Of a stretch of DNA of 64,000 nt, positions 1 to 7,795 are shown piece after piece. The stretch covers positions 62,001 to 126,000 of the forward strand of contig NZ_JAGSHT010000005.1 in assembly GCF_019947135.1 (NCBI RefSeq). The letters are read 5' to 3'. The stretch is from Occultella gossypii. GTDB lineage: Bacteria > Actinomycetota > Actinomycetes > Actinomycetales > Beutenbergiaceae. The notes below the pieces were generated by a model. It saw only the letters and a list, made by a program, of their open reading frames with translations, was not told the origin of the DNA and did no database searches. The first letter of the stretch is position 1, and each line of letters begins with the position of its first letter. Made by a program: the position numbers and the translations under genes.

Positions 1-217
1 CGTCCCAGCCGCGGGCGTAGTTGTCGAGGCTGAGGTTGCGCAGGGCGAGCGAAGCGTCGCTGAAGATCGCGGAGTTGTCACGCAACGAGCTGACGATCAT
101 CCACAGCAGCGGGTAGAGCATCCCGAGGGCGAGCAGGATCAGCAGCACGTGCATCGCGACGCGGCGGACGCGCGAGGTCTGGCGCCGCGGGGCGTCGGCG
201 AGGTCGGCGGCGCTCAT
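1..217 (-). CDS. CUT1 sugar ABC transporter permease, MalG class (3' end cut by window)
   Basis: Inner-membrane permease of a carbohydrate ABC importer; only the first 72 codons are in the window. The start is an ATG at 217 that overlaps the TGA of the upstream permease (ATGA), the usual layout for the second permease of a CUT1 pair. After a basic N-terminus there is one membrane segment at about residues 21-43 (contains LGMLYPLLWMIVSS), then the periplasmic stretch SLRDNSAIF and the conserved-looking NLSLDNYARGW typical of the MalG side. The EAA loop lies beyond the window edge. It pairs with the 214-1167 permease; no ATPase is visible, and CUT1 systems often use a shared MsiK-like ATPase encoded elsewhere (family knowledge). 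Confidence 0.88.
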   Translation of the reverse strand, partial: MSAADLADAPRRQTSRVRRVAMHVLLILLALGMLYPLLWMIVSSLRDNSAIFSDASLALRNLSLDNYARGWD

Positions 218-1167
218 CGGTCACCGTCCCCGTAGAAGACCCAGTACCTGGAGAGCAGGAAGTTGATGCCGGTGACGATCGCGATGACGACCAGCAGCAC
301 CCACGCCATCGCCGAGGCGTATCCCATCTGGAAGCTCGTGAAGCCCTGCTGGTACAGGTAGAGCGTGTAGAACAGCGTGGAGTCGGCCGGCCCACCGGAG
401 CCGTTGCTGACGATGTAGGCGGGCACGAACGCCTGGAAGGCGTAGATCGTCTGCAGGATCAGGTTGAAGAAGACGATCGGCGTCAGCAGGGGGACCGTGA
501 TGTTGAGGAACCGCCGGATCGGGCCGGCGCCGTCGACCTCCGCGGCCTCGTAGTAGGAGCGCGGGATCTGGCGCAGGCCGGCGAGGAAGATGATCATCGG
601 TGACCCGAAGGTCCACACGTTGAGGGCGATGATCGTCATGAGTGCGGTGTCAGGGTTGCCGACCCAGCTGCGGCTGGACTCGATCCCGAGCAACCCGAGC
701 GCGGAGTTGACCAGGCCGTCGGCCCCGAAGACCGTGCGCCAGAGCACCGCCACCGCCACGCTCGAGCCGATCAGCGAGGGCAGGTAGAAGACCGCGCGGT
801 AGATCGCGATGCCCGCGATGGCACGATCGAGCAGGAGCGCCAGTCCGAGGGCGAAGGCCAACTGCAGGGGTACCGAGACCAGCACGTAGACCGCTGTCAC
901 ACCGACCGAGGCGAGGTAGCGAGGGTCGCTGGTGAACATCCGGACGTAGTTCTCGAAACCCACGAACGTGGGGTCCTGCAGGAAGTTGTAGTCCGTCATG
1001 GACAGATACAGCGAGACGATCATCGGCCCGACCACGAACGCGAGCAGGCCGATGAGCCAAGGTGTCAGGAAGAGGTAGGGGGCGATCGCACGTCGACCGG
1101 CCGGGCGCCGTCGTGGCGGTTCGGGCGAAGCCGTGAGTGGCCGGCCTTCCAAGGTGGTGGTGGTCAT
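214..1167 (-). CDS. CUT1 sugar ABC transporter permease, MalF class
   Basis: First inner-membrane permease of a carbohydrate ABC importer. It has about six membrane segments, beginning near residue 35 (APYLFLTPWLIGLLAFVV), and the cytoplasmic EAA loop that docks the ATPase (YYEAAEVDGAGPIRRF, then ITVPLL). The C-terminus overlaps the next permease by 4 bp. I place the start at ATG 1167 (MTTTTLEGRP), because an in-frame GTG at 1215 would add 16 polar residues without a better ribosome site. No binding-protein gene precedes it; the divergent neighbour is an XylR-type regulator at 1392. The substrate is unknown, and pairing with an XylR-like sensor suggests a pentose or similar sugar (inference). 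Confidence 0.9.
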   Translation of the reverse strand: MTTTTLEGRPLTASPEPPRRRPAGRRAIAPYLFLTPWLIGLLAFVVGPMIVSLYLSMTDYNFLQDPTFVGFENYVRMFTSDPRYLASVGVTAVYVLVSVPLQLAFALGLALLLDRAIAGIAIYRAVFYLPSLIGSSVAVAVLWRTVFGADGLVNSALGLLGIESSRSWVGNPDTALMTIIALNVWTFGSPMIIFLAGLRQIPRSYYEAAEVDGAGPIRRFLNITVPLLTPIVFFNLILQTIYAFQAFVPAYIVSNGSGGPADSTLFYTLYLYQQGFTSFQMGYASAMAWVLLVVIAIVTGINFLLSRYWVFYGDGDR

Positions 1168-1247
1168 GTGGTTCCCGTTCGCGTCGTTGCTGACAGGTGA
1201 GGCGCTGGTGCGCACCCCAAGGGATTATGTGTCCCCATGAGAAAAAT

Positions 1248-1262
1248 TACTCGGTCGGAGTA
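1248..1262. promoter_or_regulatory. candidate operator, imperfect palindrome
   Basis: TACTCGGTCGGAGTA reads TACTC...GAGTA on both strands, with symmetry at 12 of 15 positions. It sits in the 224-bp gap between the leftward permease start (1167) and the rightward XylR-type regulator start (1392), where an operator for that regulator is expected. Inference from position and symmetry only. Confidence 0.4.
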
Positions 1263-1362
1263 TTCGGGAGGTTCACGGGATGGCTGGAGAACGTCGTCGC
1301 TGGGTGGGACTGCTGCCGTCTGTCTTCATGTTAGGGAGCGCGTGCAGGCCGTTGCGATGCGA

Positions 1363-1368
1363 TATATA
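1363..1368 (+). promoter_or_regulatory. candidate -10 box of the XylR-type regulator
   Basis: TATATA lies 23 bp before the ATG at 1392 in otherwise GC-rich sequence. No good -35 box is found 16-18 bp upstream, so this may be an activator-dependent or weak promoter. Confidence 0.35.
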
Positions 1369-1391
1369 GCTGAGTTCCTTAGAGTTCTGGC

Positions 1392-2573
1392 ATGACTGCT
1401 GGCGCTCATCCGGTGCGCCAGGTGGCGCTGCTCATCGAGACGTCGAACGCGTACGCACGTGGCCTGCTCGCCGGGATCCAGACGTATGTGCGGGCGCACC
1501 ACGGTTGGTCGCTCTACCTGGCCGAACACAGCCGGAACGAGACCGACTTCTCATGGCTGGAGGGCTGGCAGGGGGATGGGCTGATCGCGCGAGTCGAGAA
1601 CACCGAGACCGCGGACCTGGTGCGGCAGCTGGGGCTGCCCACAGTGGATCTCTCGGCCGCGAGGTTGGTGCCGGAGCTGCCCGGCGCCGAGACCGACGAC
1701 GACGACATCGCCAGAATCGCGGTGGAGCACTTCGCCGAGCGGGGTCTGCGCGAGTTCGCGTTCTGCGGTGACGAGCGGTTCGGGTGGTCGCGCACGCGCG
1801 GGGAGCGGTTCATGCACCACGTGGCGGAGCGGGGCGCGCACGCGCACGTCTTCGCGATGCAACGGTCGGGGATGCGGTCGCGGGACCGGCAATGGCTGGC
1901 GCGCTGGCTCAAGGACCTGCCGAAGCCAGTGGGCGTGCTGGGCTGCTACGACATCGCCGGGCAGGAGATCCTCGAAGCCTGCAGACTGGCCGACATCCCG
2001 GTACCGGACGCGGTGGCCGTGCTCGGCGTGGACAACGACGAGCTGATCGCGACGCTGACATCGCCGTCACTGTCGAGCATCCAGCCGGACACCACACGTA
2101 CCGGCTACCTCGCGGCGGCGATGCTCGACCGGATGATGACGGGCGAGGTACTGGAGCCTGGCCTGCGGCTCATCCCACCGGTTCGGATCGTGGCACGGCA
2201 GTCGTCGGAGATCCTCTCGGTCGACGACCCGCAGGTGGTGGCGGCCCTGCGGTTCGTCAGGGATCGAGCGCACGGCGAGGTGAGCGTGGGTGACGTGCTA
2301 CGGCAGGTGGGCTCGTCGCGGCGGGCTCTCGACCAACGCTTCGTGCGGATCCTCGGTCGCACCGTCCATGCCGAGATCACCCGGGTTCGGATGGAACGAG
2401 TGGCGGACCTGCTGTCGACCACGGACCTGACACTGCCTCAGGTGGCCGAGCGGCTCGGGTTCAGGCACAGCGAGTACATGGGTGTCGCGTTCAAGCGCGT
2501 GACCGGGCGGTCGCCCGGGCAGTACCGGAAGGACGTGCGCGGGACCTCGGTGCCCGGTGTCCCGCACGGCTGA
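1392..2573 (+). CDS. XylR-type AraC-family transcriptional regulator with periplasmic-binding-like sensor
   Basis: DNA-binding regulator of about 393 residues. The N-terminal two thirds (about 8-275) resemble a LacI/periplasmic-binding sensor (QVALLIETSNAYARGLLAG, later CYDIAGQEILEACR and VLGVDNDELI). The C-terminal third (about 285-385) has two AraC helix-turn-helix units (VGDVLRQVGSSRRALDQRF; TLPQVAERLGFRHSEYMGVAFKR). The order sensor then AraC domain is that of XylR-type regulators, which bind a sugar and activate the adjacent transport operon. It is transcribed divergently from the CUT1 permeases at 1-1167 and is their likely regulator. Length is normal for the family. The ligand cannot be deduced. 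Confidence 0.88.
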   Translation: MTAGAHPVRQVALLIETSNAYARGLLAGIQTYVRAHHGWSLYLAEHSRNETDFSWLEGWQGDGLIARVENTETADLVRQLGLPTVDLSAARLVPELPGAETDDDDIARIAVEHFAERGLREFAFCGDERFGWSRTRGERFMHHVAERGAHAHVFAMQRSGMRSRDRQWLARWLKDLPKPVGVLGCYDIAGQEILEACRLADIPVPDAVAVLGVDNDELIATLTSPSLSSIQPDTTRTGYLAAAMLDRMMTGEVLEPGLRLIPPVRIVARQSSEILSVDDPQVVAALRFVRDRAHGEVSVGDVLRQVGSSRRALDQRFVRILGRTVHAEITRVRMERVADLLSTTDLTLPQVAERLGFRHSEYMGVAFKRVTGRSPGQYRKDVRGTSVPGVPHG

Positions 2574-2592
2574 TCTGACTGGGCCAAAGCAG

Positions 2593-2621
2593 TTGACTCT
2601 GCCGCCGCGTCAACGTCTAGC
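2593..2621 (+). promoter_or_regulatory. promoter of the DUF2268 gene, probably giving a leaderless mRNA
   Basis: TTGACT at 2593-2598 and TCTAGC at 2616-2621 are separated by 17 bp. The ATG at 2631 starts only 10 bp after the -10 box and has no Shine-Dalgarno sequence, so transcription would begin at or next to the start codon. Leaderless transcripts are common in actinobacteria. Confidence 0.5.
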
Positions 2622-2630
2622 GTCGACGAC

Positions 2631-3512
2631 ATGACATTCATCGTTCTGGACAGTCTGACCGCGATGCGTGAGGTTCTCGCCCTGCCGGTCGCCGAGCGTG
2701 CCGAGGCCGCTCGTCCGTTCCTCTCGGAGGCCGCGGGCATGTACCGCTACTTCCCGGGGGAGCCGGACGTCGTCGAGCTCCACCACCTCGGCGCCGGCTT
2801 CCGGCTCGACACCGACGACGCACGCTACCTCCCGGCTCTCGACCGTATGGCCGACGCCGACGTGTGGGGACGCGTGCAGTCGGCGCTGGACGCCGCCCTC
2901 TCGCTGCAGCTCGAGGCGACGCCGGGCATCACCGTTCCGGAGGAGATCGTCGTCCTCATCGTGCTCGGCAACCCGGCCGACGAACTCTTCATGGACGTCA
3001 GCCTCGGGGTGAGTGGCAACGGGAGCGTCACCGGGTACGTGTGGCTCAACATCTGGCCCAGCGAGGAGAACCTCGCCCGGATCGAGGCGACGGCGGTGCA
3101 CGAGCTCAACCACAACCTGCGCTACGCCAACCGCGTCTGGGACCCCGCCACGGTGACCGTCGGCGAGCACGTCGTCTCCGAAGGGCTCGCCGACGCCTTC
3201 GCGCGGCAGCTGTACGGCGACCTCGGCTACACCCGGATCGGGCTCGCCAGCCTGGCCGACGACGCCGTGTTCGCCAAGACCGTTACCGGTCTCGATATCA
3301 CGGGCATGCAGAACTTCACCGCCTGGGTACACGGTGACGCCCACGCCCGCCGCTACGGCACCGACCCGGTCGGCCTGCCGACCGGCGCCGGCTACTCCGC
3401 CGGCAACCGGCTCGTCGACGCCTACCTCGCCGCGACCGGGAAGACGGCGGCCGAGGCGCTGCTCGCCGACCGCGAGGACGTCATCAGGACGGCGCTCGGG
3501 TCCGCGGGCTAG
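2631..3512 (+). CDS. DUF2268-type putative zinc metalloprotease
   Basis: Predicted cytosolic zinc-dependent protease. The HExxH motif is present as HELNH at about residue 156 (context TAVHELNHNLRYANR), followed by a conserved-looking GEHVVSEGLADAFARQLYG whose Glu is a plausible third metal ligand. There is no signal peptide or membrane segment. Length (293 residues) fits DUF2268 proteins of actinobacteria. It is a single-gene unit, 57 bp after the XylR-type regulator and convergent with the crotonase at 3709. The physiological substrate is unknown; the family assignment rests on the metal motif and its surroundings. Confidence 0.8.
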   Translation: MTFIVLDSLTAMREVLALPVAERAEAARPFLSEAAGMYRYFPGEPDVVELHHLGAGFRLDTDDARYLPALDRMADADVWGRVQSALDAALSLQLEATPGITVPEEIVVLIVLGNPADELFMDVSLGVSGNGSVTGYVWLNIWPSEENLARIEATAVHELNHNLRYANRVWDPATVTVGEHVVSEGLADAFARQLYGDLGYTRIGLASLADDAVFAKTVTGLDITGMQNFTAWVHGDAHARRYGTDPVGLPTGAGYSAGNRLVDAYLAATGKTAAEALLADREDVIRTALGSAG

Positions 3513-3550
3513 GTGCCCTGCCTGGGCGGCGCCGCGCTCAGCTGGTTCCG

Positions 3551-3677
3551 CTGACGCAGGATGCGGGTTGCGCACGGACTGATCGACACTTCGAGTCAGG
3601 GGAGTCACGAACGCGCCCGTTCGCCTGACGCAGGATGCGGGTTCCGCACGGATCGATCGACATTTCGAGCCAGGGGA
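3551..3677. repeat. two direct copies of a 53-bp intergenic repeat
   Basis: Copies at 3551-3603 and 3625-3677, offset by 74 bp, differ at 5 of 53 positions. Both begin CTGACGCAGGATGCGGGTT, contain the core TCGACA, and end TTCGAG[T/C]CAGGGGA. Each can fold a small internal hairpin (TGCGG...CCGCA in copy 2). They fill the gap between two convergent genes, so a role in termination or as a REP-like element is possible. Function unknown. Confidence 0.75.
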
Positions 3678-3708
3678 ACCGGGTGAGGGGCGGCGTGAGG
3701 GCGGGCGC

Positions 3709-4512
3709 TCAGACGGTGGGTGTGCTGGTTGCGGTGGGGCGAGTTGCTCGTAGAGCGGCCCGACGCGCCGCCCGTGCCTCGAGGAACGCCGCCATCCGCT
3801 CCCCGAACTCGGTGCCCTGCAGGGTCGCGCGAGACAGCTCGGTCAGCGCCGCGGCCGCGTCCGGCATGCCGCTCGCGAGCAGTTCGCGGTTCAGCCATCG
3901 CTTGCTCCGGGCGGTGGCGTCGGGTGCGGCCGCGCCGATGCCCGCCAGGACCCGCTCGAGCGTCGCGTCGACATCGTCGACGGCGTAGCTGACCAGGTCG
4001 TGCTGCAGCGCCTCGGCGGGGCCGATCGTGTCGCCGACGAGCGCCAGCCGGGCGGCCAGGCGCCGGGTGGAGGATGACGGGACCGCCGCGAGGAAGACCG
4101 TCGGCCACGCTCCGATCCGGGTCTCCGGCAGCCCGAACGTGGCGCCGGGGCCGGCGATCACGACGTCGCTGACCACGACGATCTCCAGTCCGCCGCCGAG
4201 GGCGGCGCCCTCGACCACAGTGATCATCGGCAGGGGAGAGGCGGCCATCGCGGCGAAAGTCGGCAGCATGCCGTCGACGAAATACTCGATCGCGGCGTCC
4301 GGGCCGGCCAGGTCGCGCATGGAGTCGATGTCGTTGCCGGCGCAGAACGAGCGGGCGTCGCCGCGGATCACCACGGCCCGGTTGGCCGCGTCGTCGGGCG
4401 CCGCCTCGATGGCCTCGCGCAGACCGGTCCACGCGTCCAGGTCCATCGAGTTGCGCTTGGCGGGACGGTCCAGGGTCACCACGACGTGGTCGGACTTGTG
4501 CTCGATGATCAC
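3709..4512 (-). CDS. enoyl-CoA hydratase/isomerase family protein (crotonase fold)
   Basis: Cytosolic crotonase-fold enzyme of 267 residues acting on an acyl-CoA. It has the oxyanion-hole segments ARSFCAGNDI and EGAALGGGLEIVVVSD and both acidic positions used by hydratases (Glu in GGGLEI and Glu in LPETRIGAWPT), so hydratase activity is plausible. The RIGAWPT stretch is shared with the crotonase at 9615, so the two are paralogues within module A. The start is a GTG at 4512 that overlaps the TGA of the CoA-transferase (GTGA), with GGAG 10 bp upstream. A longer in-frame opening to 4686 overlaps the CoA-transferase and is rejected. The gene is the second of a two-gene leftward operon driven from the operator region near 6100. 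Confidence 0.9.
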   Translation of the reverse strand: MIIEHKSDHVVVTLDRPAKRNSMDLDAWTGLREAIEAAPDDAANRAVVIRGDARSFCAGNDIDSMRDLAGPDAAIEYFVDGMLPTFAAMAASPLPMITVVEGAALGGGLEIVVVSDVVIAGPGATFGLPETRIGAWPTVFLAAVPSSSTRRLAARLALVGDTIGPAEALQHDLVSYAVDDVDATLERVLAGIGAAAPDATARSKRWLNRELLASGMPDAAAALTELSRATLQGTEFGERMAAFLEARAARRAALRATRPTATSTPTV

Positions 4513-6062
4513 GATTGCTGCTCCAGGAGGATGGGGTCGATGGGGGCGAAGGCCGCGGCGGGCATCGGGCGCACGTCCCGCATGATCGGGCGCCAGGGCA
4601 GGTGCGCGAGGATGTCGCGCTCGAGGTCGAGTCCGGGCGCGACCTCGATCAGCGCGAGGCCGTCCGGGGTCAGCTCGAAGACGCACCGCTCGGTGACGTA
4701 GAGGGCTCGCCGGCCCTCCTCGGCGGCGAGGCGCCCGGAGAAGGTGACGTCGTCGACGTCGGCGACGAACTTCGCGACCTGACCCTCCCGCACGACCCGG
4801 GCTCCGCCGTCGAGCAGCTCGATCTGGAGGCCCTTCGCGCGGAAGGCGCCGCAGAACACGGACGTGCGCGCGTACTGGCTGATGTCGACGAAGCCGCCGG
4901 GGCCCATCACCTTGCCGCCGAACGCGGACACGTTCACGTTGCCGTGACGGTCGGCCTGCGCCATGCCCAGGCAGGTCACGTCGATCAGGCCGGCCGCGAA
5001 GGAGTCGAACTGGACCGCGGAACTGACCCGGGCGGACGGCCCGACGGACATCCCGAACAGGTCACCGAGCTCGGGGGCACCGTCGTAGAGGCCCTGCTCG
5101 ACGGCGAGGGTCACCTCGTGCAGGCGGCCCTCCTCCCGTAGCACTGCGCCGACGTCGGCGCTCATCCCGAAGCCGAGGTTGAGCACGTCGCCCTCGCGGA
5201 CCTCCATGGCCGCCCTGCGGGCGACGACGGCGCGGATCGGGTCGGTGAAACCGGCCGGCACGCCCTCGGGCGCGGGCGGTGCCGGGTCGAAGAGGGTGTG
5301 GTCCTCCTCGGTGAGGTAGGTCTGGCGCTGCTCGGGAACGACCACCACGTAGTCCACGAGCGCGGCCGGGATGAACACCCGGCGCGGGTCCAGCGGCGCC
5401 GTGGTGCGGCGCTTGACCTGGACGATGACGATCCCGCCCGAGCCCCGGGCCGCCTGGGCGCACTCGAGCGCGTCGAGGGTCGCGGGCTCGGCGTCGGCGC
5501 CGATGTTCCCGCGCTCGTCGACCTCGGTGCCGCGGATGATCGCAACGTCGACCTGGAACGGGCGGTAGCGCAGGTACTCGGTGCCGTCCAGCTCGAGCAG
5601 TTCGACGACGTCGTCGCGGGCGCTGGCGTTCGCGCGGCAGCCCTTGAGCCGGGGATCGGCGAAGGTGTGCAGGCCGGTCCGGGTGACCAGGCCCGGGCGG
5701 CGCGCACCGGACTCGCGCAGCAGGTGCGTGATGACGCCGGCGGGCATCGTGTACGCCTCGATCTTCTCCTCGGCGGCGAGGCGCATCATGGCCGGCGACC
5801 AGGTCCAGTGCCCACCGGTGACCCGCCGGACCATCCCCTCATGGGCGAAGCCGTTGAGGCCGCGGGACGCGCGGTCGCCGGCGCCGAGGGCGTGCACGAC
5901 GTGCAGGGCGCGGGGGGAGGACGTCGCCAGGAAGCGTCGCTCGATGGCACCGATCAGCTCGGTGGGCTCGAGCATCCCGCCGCCGTTGGCGGCCAGCGCC
6001 ACGGTGGCGCCGTCCTTGACCAACGCCGCGGCGTCATCGACCGAGAGCAACTCTGCTCGCAT
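4509..6062 (-). CDS. fused family I acyl-CoA:carboxylate CoA-transferase (YdiF/PCT type)
   Basis: CoA-transferase with alpha and beta halves in one chain (517 residues), as in propionate or acetate CoA-transferases. It moves CoA from a donor acyl-CoA to a free acid through a glutamyl-CoA thioester. The C-terminal half has the GxGM segment (VLNLGFGMSADVGAVLREEG) and the catalytic glutamate as E322 in AVEQG. It is more distant from the two CoA-transferases at 47825 and 52707: its N-terminus reads ALAANGGGMLEPTEL where they read TVSSSSGLGCPD. It is the first gene of the leftward operon, so it probably activates the acid handled by module A (inference). Acyl specificity cannot be read from sequence. 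Confidence 0.9.
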   Translation of the reverse strand: MRAELLSVDDAAALVKDGATVALAANGGGMLEPTELIGAIERRFLATSSPRALHVVHALGAGDRASRGLNGFAHEGMVRRVTGGHWTWSPAMMRLAAEEKIEAYTMPAGVITHLLRESGARRPGLVTRTGLHTFADPRLKGCRANASARDDVVELLELDGTEYLRYRPFQVDVAIIRGTEVDERGNIGADAEPATLDALECAQAARGSGGIVIVQVKRRTTAPLDPRRVFIPAALVDYVVVVPEQRQTYLTEEDHTLFDPAPPAPEGVPAGFTDPIRAVVARRAAMEVREGDVLNLGFGMSADVGAVLREEGRLHEVTLAVEQGLYDGAPELGDLFGMSVGPSARVSSAVQFDSFAAGLIDVTCLGMAQADRHGNVNVSAFGGKVMGPGGFVDISQYARTSVFCGAFRAKGLQIELLDGGARVVREGQVAKFVADVDDVTFSGRLAAEEGRRALYVTERCVFELTPDGLALIEVAPGLDLERDILAHLPWRPIMRDVRPMPAAAFAPIDPILLEQQS

Positions 6063-6095
6063 GGGCTGTCCTTCCAGCTGAGGGTGTCCGTACGA

Positions 6096-6124
6096 ATGAC
6101 ACCGGTTTCCATCCTGTGTGTCAA
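6096..6124 (-). promoter_or_regulatory. leftward promoter with embedded LacI-type operator (module A)
   Basis: On the minus strand, TTGACA at 6124-6119 and TGTCAT at 6101-6096 have a 17-bp spacer. The operator core ATGGAAACCGGTGT (6112-6099) occupies that spacer. An identical 14-mer in mirror orientation lies at 6205-6218. A repressor bound here would block the CoA-transferase/crotonase operon. The best candidate is the LacI-family protein at 14026 (inference). Confidence 0.7.
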
Positions 6125-6197
6125 GTCGCGACCCTGCGTCACCGTGCGAACCCTAGAACTGGCACAAACCAATGGAATCGCTGGCTGAGCTCGTGTC

Positions 6198-6226
6198 TTG
6201 ACATATGGAAACCGGTGTTAGAGAGT
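6198..6226 (+). promoter_or_regulatory. rightward promoter with embedded LacI-type operator (module A)
   Basis: TTGACA at 6198-6203 is a consensus -35 box. A weak -10 (GAGAGT, 6221-6226) follows 17 bp later. The spacer holds ATGGAAACCGGTGT at 6205-6218, identical to the minus-strand copy at 6112-6099. The core ACCGGT is palindromic with a central CG, as in LacI/GalR operators. This would control the long operon from 6334 to 15072. Confidence 0.7.
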
Positions 6227-6333
6227 GTGCGAACAACGCTCTCCGAACTCCCGTGATGGAGGGCACCGGAGCATCACCGTCGCCCTTGGCGCCGATCGCG
6301 GATGCTCCGGAACCAACCCGGCAAGGAGGCCGT

Positions 6334-7704
6334 ATGCGTAGGAAAGCCCGCTTGGTAACGACGGTGGCGATCGCGACCACCGCCGCACTCACGGCGTGTT
6401 CGGGCTCGGGCACGCCCGGCACCGACGAAGGAGACGGCAGCGCCACGATCAACCTGTGGCACACCGAGTCCACGCCCATCACCGTCGAGGCGATGCAGGA
6501 GATCATCGACGAGTACGAGGCGGCCAACCCCGGCGTCGAGATCATCCAGGAGACCGTCGGGTGGGGCGACCTGCAGGTGAAGTTCCAAGCTGCCCTGGCC
6601 GCCGGCGACCTGCCCGAGATCACCCACGTCGAGCCGATGTTCGTGCGCACTCTGTACGGCCAGGACCTGCTGCTCCCGCTCGACGAGGTCGTCGAGTCCT
6701 TCGACGGCGACTACCTGCCGCAGTTGCAGGAGATGTTCGAGCTCGAGGACGGCCACACCTACGGCGTGGTGCACGCCTGGGGCACGGACACCACGACCTA
6801 CCGCGCCGACCTGTACGCGAACGCACCCGAGGCCGGCACTCCCGAGGACGTCACCACCTGGGACGAGTCGATCGCGCAGTGGTCCGCCGTGGCCGAGGCC
6901 AACCCCGGGGTCTCCCCGCTGCTGCTCGCCGGCGCCGCCGCGCACAACGTCAACGAGGAGGTGTACCTGTGGCTCGGCTCGAACGGCGGCACCCTCTTCG
7001 ACGAGAACGGCCACGTCACGATCGACACCCCGGAGATGATCGAGGTACTGGAGTACTGGAAGGAACTCAAGGACACCGGCATCCTCTCCCCGCAGTGGTC
7101 CTCCGCCGCCTACGCGGACAGCCTGAGCGGCCTCGCGAACGGCGATGCGGCGACGATCTACTCCTTCGGCCGCGCGGTGTACACGTTCCAGGAGCAGGCC
7201 CCGGACCTGGTGCCCGGGGAGGACATCCGGGTCTACGGCCCGCGTCCCATCGGCCCCTCCGGCGACGACTGGATCACCCAGCTCGACGCGGAGCCGTTCG
7301 TGGTGTTCAAGGACTCACCGGACGCCGACGCGACCGTCGACTTCCTGAAGTTCTTCTACGAGCACGACAACTACCTCAGCTGGATCGGCACCGTGCCCAC
7401 CCAGTTGCTGCCGGTCATGCCGTCGATGTTCGACGATCCGGAGTGGCAGGCGCTGCCCGAGGTGCAGGAGTGGGACTTCTGGATCGACGTACAGCGTGAG
7501 GCGCTGGAGTCCGGGCGCGCACACCCGCTCATGGTGACCAGTGCGGACGAGATGTCGCTGCCGTATCTGAGCGACCTGTACGGCTCGGCGATCCTCGTCG
7601 ACATGGTGATGGAAGTCGTCGAGAGCGGCGCCGATCCCGCCGAGGCCGCGGCCACCGCGCAGCAGCGGGCCGACGAGCTGCTCTCCCCGCAGTACCAGGA
7701 CTGA
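6334..7704 (+). CDS. extracellular solute-binding lipoprotein of a CUT1 ABC transporter (family 1)
   Basis: Substrate receptor of the module A importer, exported and anchored to the outer face of the membrane. The signal peptide has a lipobox LTAC with the lipidated Cys at residue 22. The mature protein shows family 1 features (ATINLWHTESTPITVEAMQ at the N-terminus). The start at ATG 6334 has the ribosome site AAGGAGG at 6323-6329; an upstream in-frame ATG at 6205 lies inside the promoter spacer and is rejected. Length (456 residues) is usual for the family. A strong hairpin (7712-7765) separates it from the permeases, a frequent way of keeping binding-protein mRNA in excess. Ligand unknown; sharing an operon with acyl-CoA enzymes is unusual for this family. 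Confidence 0.92.
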   Translation: MRRKARLVTTVAIATTAALTACSGSGTPGTDEGDGSATINLWHTESTPITVEAMQEIIDEYEAANPGVEIIQETVGWGDLQVKFQAALAAGDLPEITHVEPMFVRTLYGQDLLLPLDEVVESFDGDYLPQLQEMFELEDGHTYGVVHAWGTDTTTYRADLYANAPEAGTPEDVTTWDESIAQWSAVAEANPGVSPLLLAGAAAHNVNEEVYLWLGSNGGTLFDENGHVTIDTPEMIEVLEYWKELKDTGILSPQWSSAAYADSLSGLANGDAATIYSFGRAVYTFQEQAPDLVPGEDIRVYGPRPIGPSGDDWITQLDAEPFVVFKDSPDADATVDFLKFFYEHDNYLSWIGTVPTQLLPVMPSMFDDPEWQALPEVQEWDFWIDVQREALESGRAHPLMVTSADEMSLPYLSDLYGSAILVDMVMEVVESGADPAEAAATAQQRADELLSPQYQD

Positions 7705-7711
7705 GTAACGC

Positions 7712-7765
7712 CGTTGCGGCCCTGGCCGGCGCCACCCGGCGCCCCGCCCGGCCAGGGCCGCAACG
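7712..7765 (+). terminator. intercistronic hairpin after the binding-protein gene
   Basis: A perfect 18-bp stem is formed by CGTTGCGGCCCTGGCCGG (7712-7729) and its complement at 7748-7765, with an 18-nt loop. No U-run follows. It lies between the binding protein and the first permease, so it is more likely an mRNA-stabilising or partly attenuating hairpin than a full terminator. Confidence 0.75.
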
Positions 7766-7795
7766 CCACCGTTCCCGACCCTCCCGAGGATTCCC

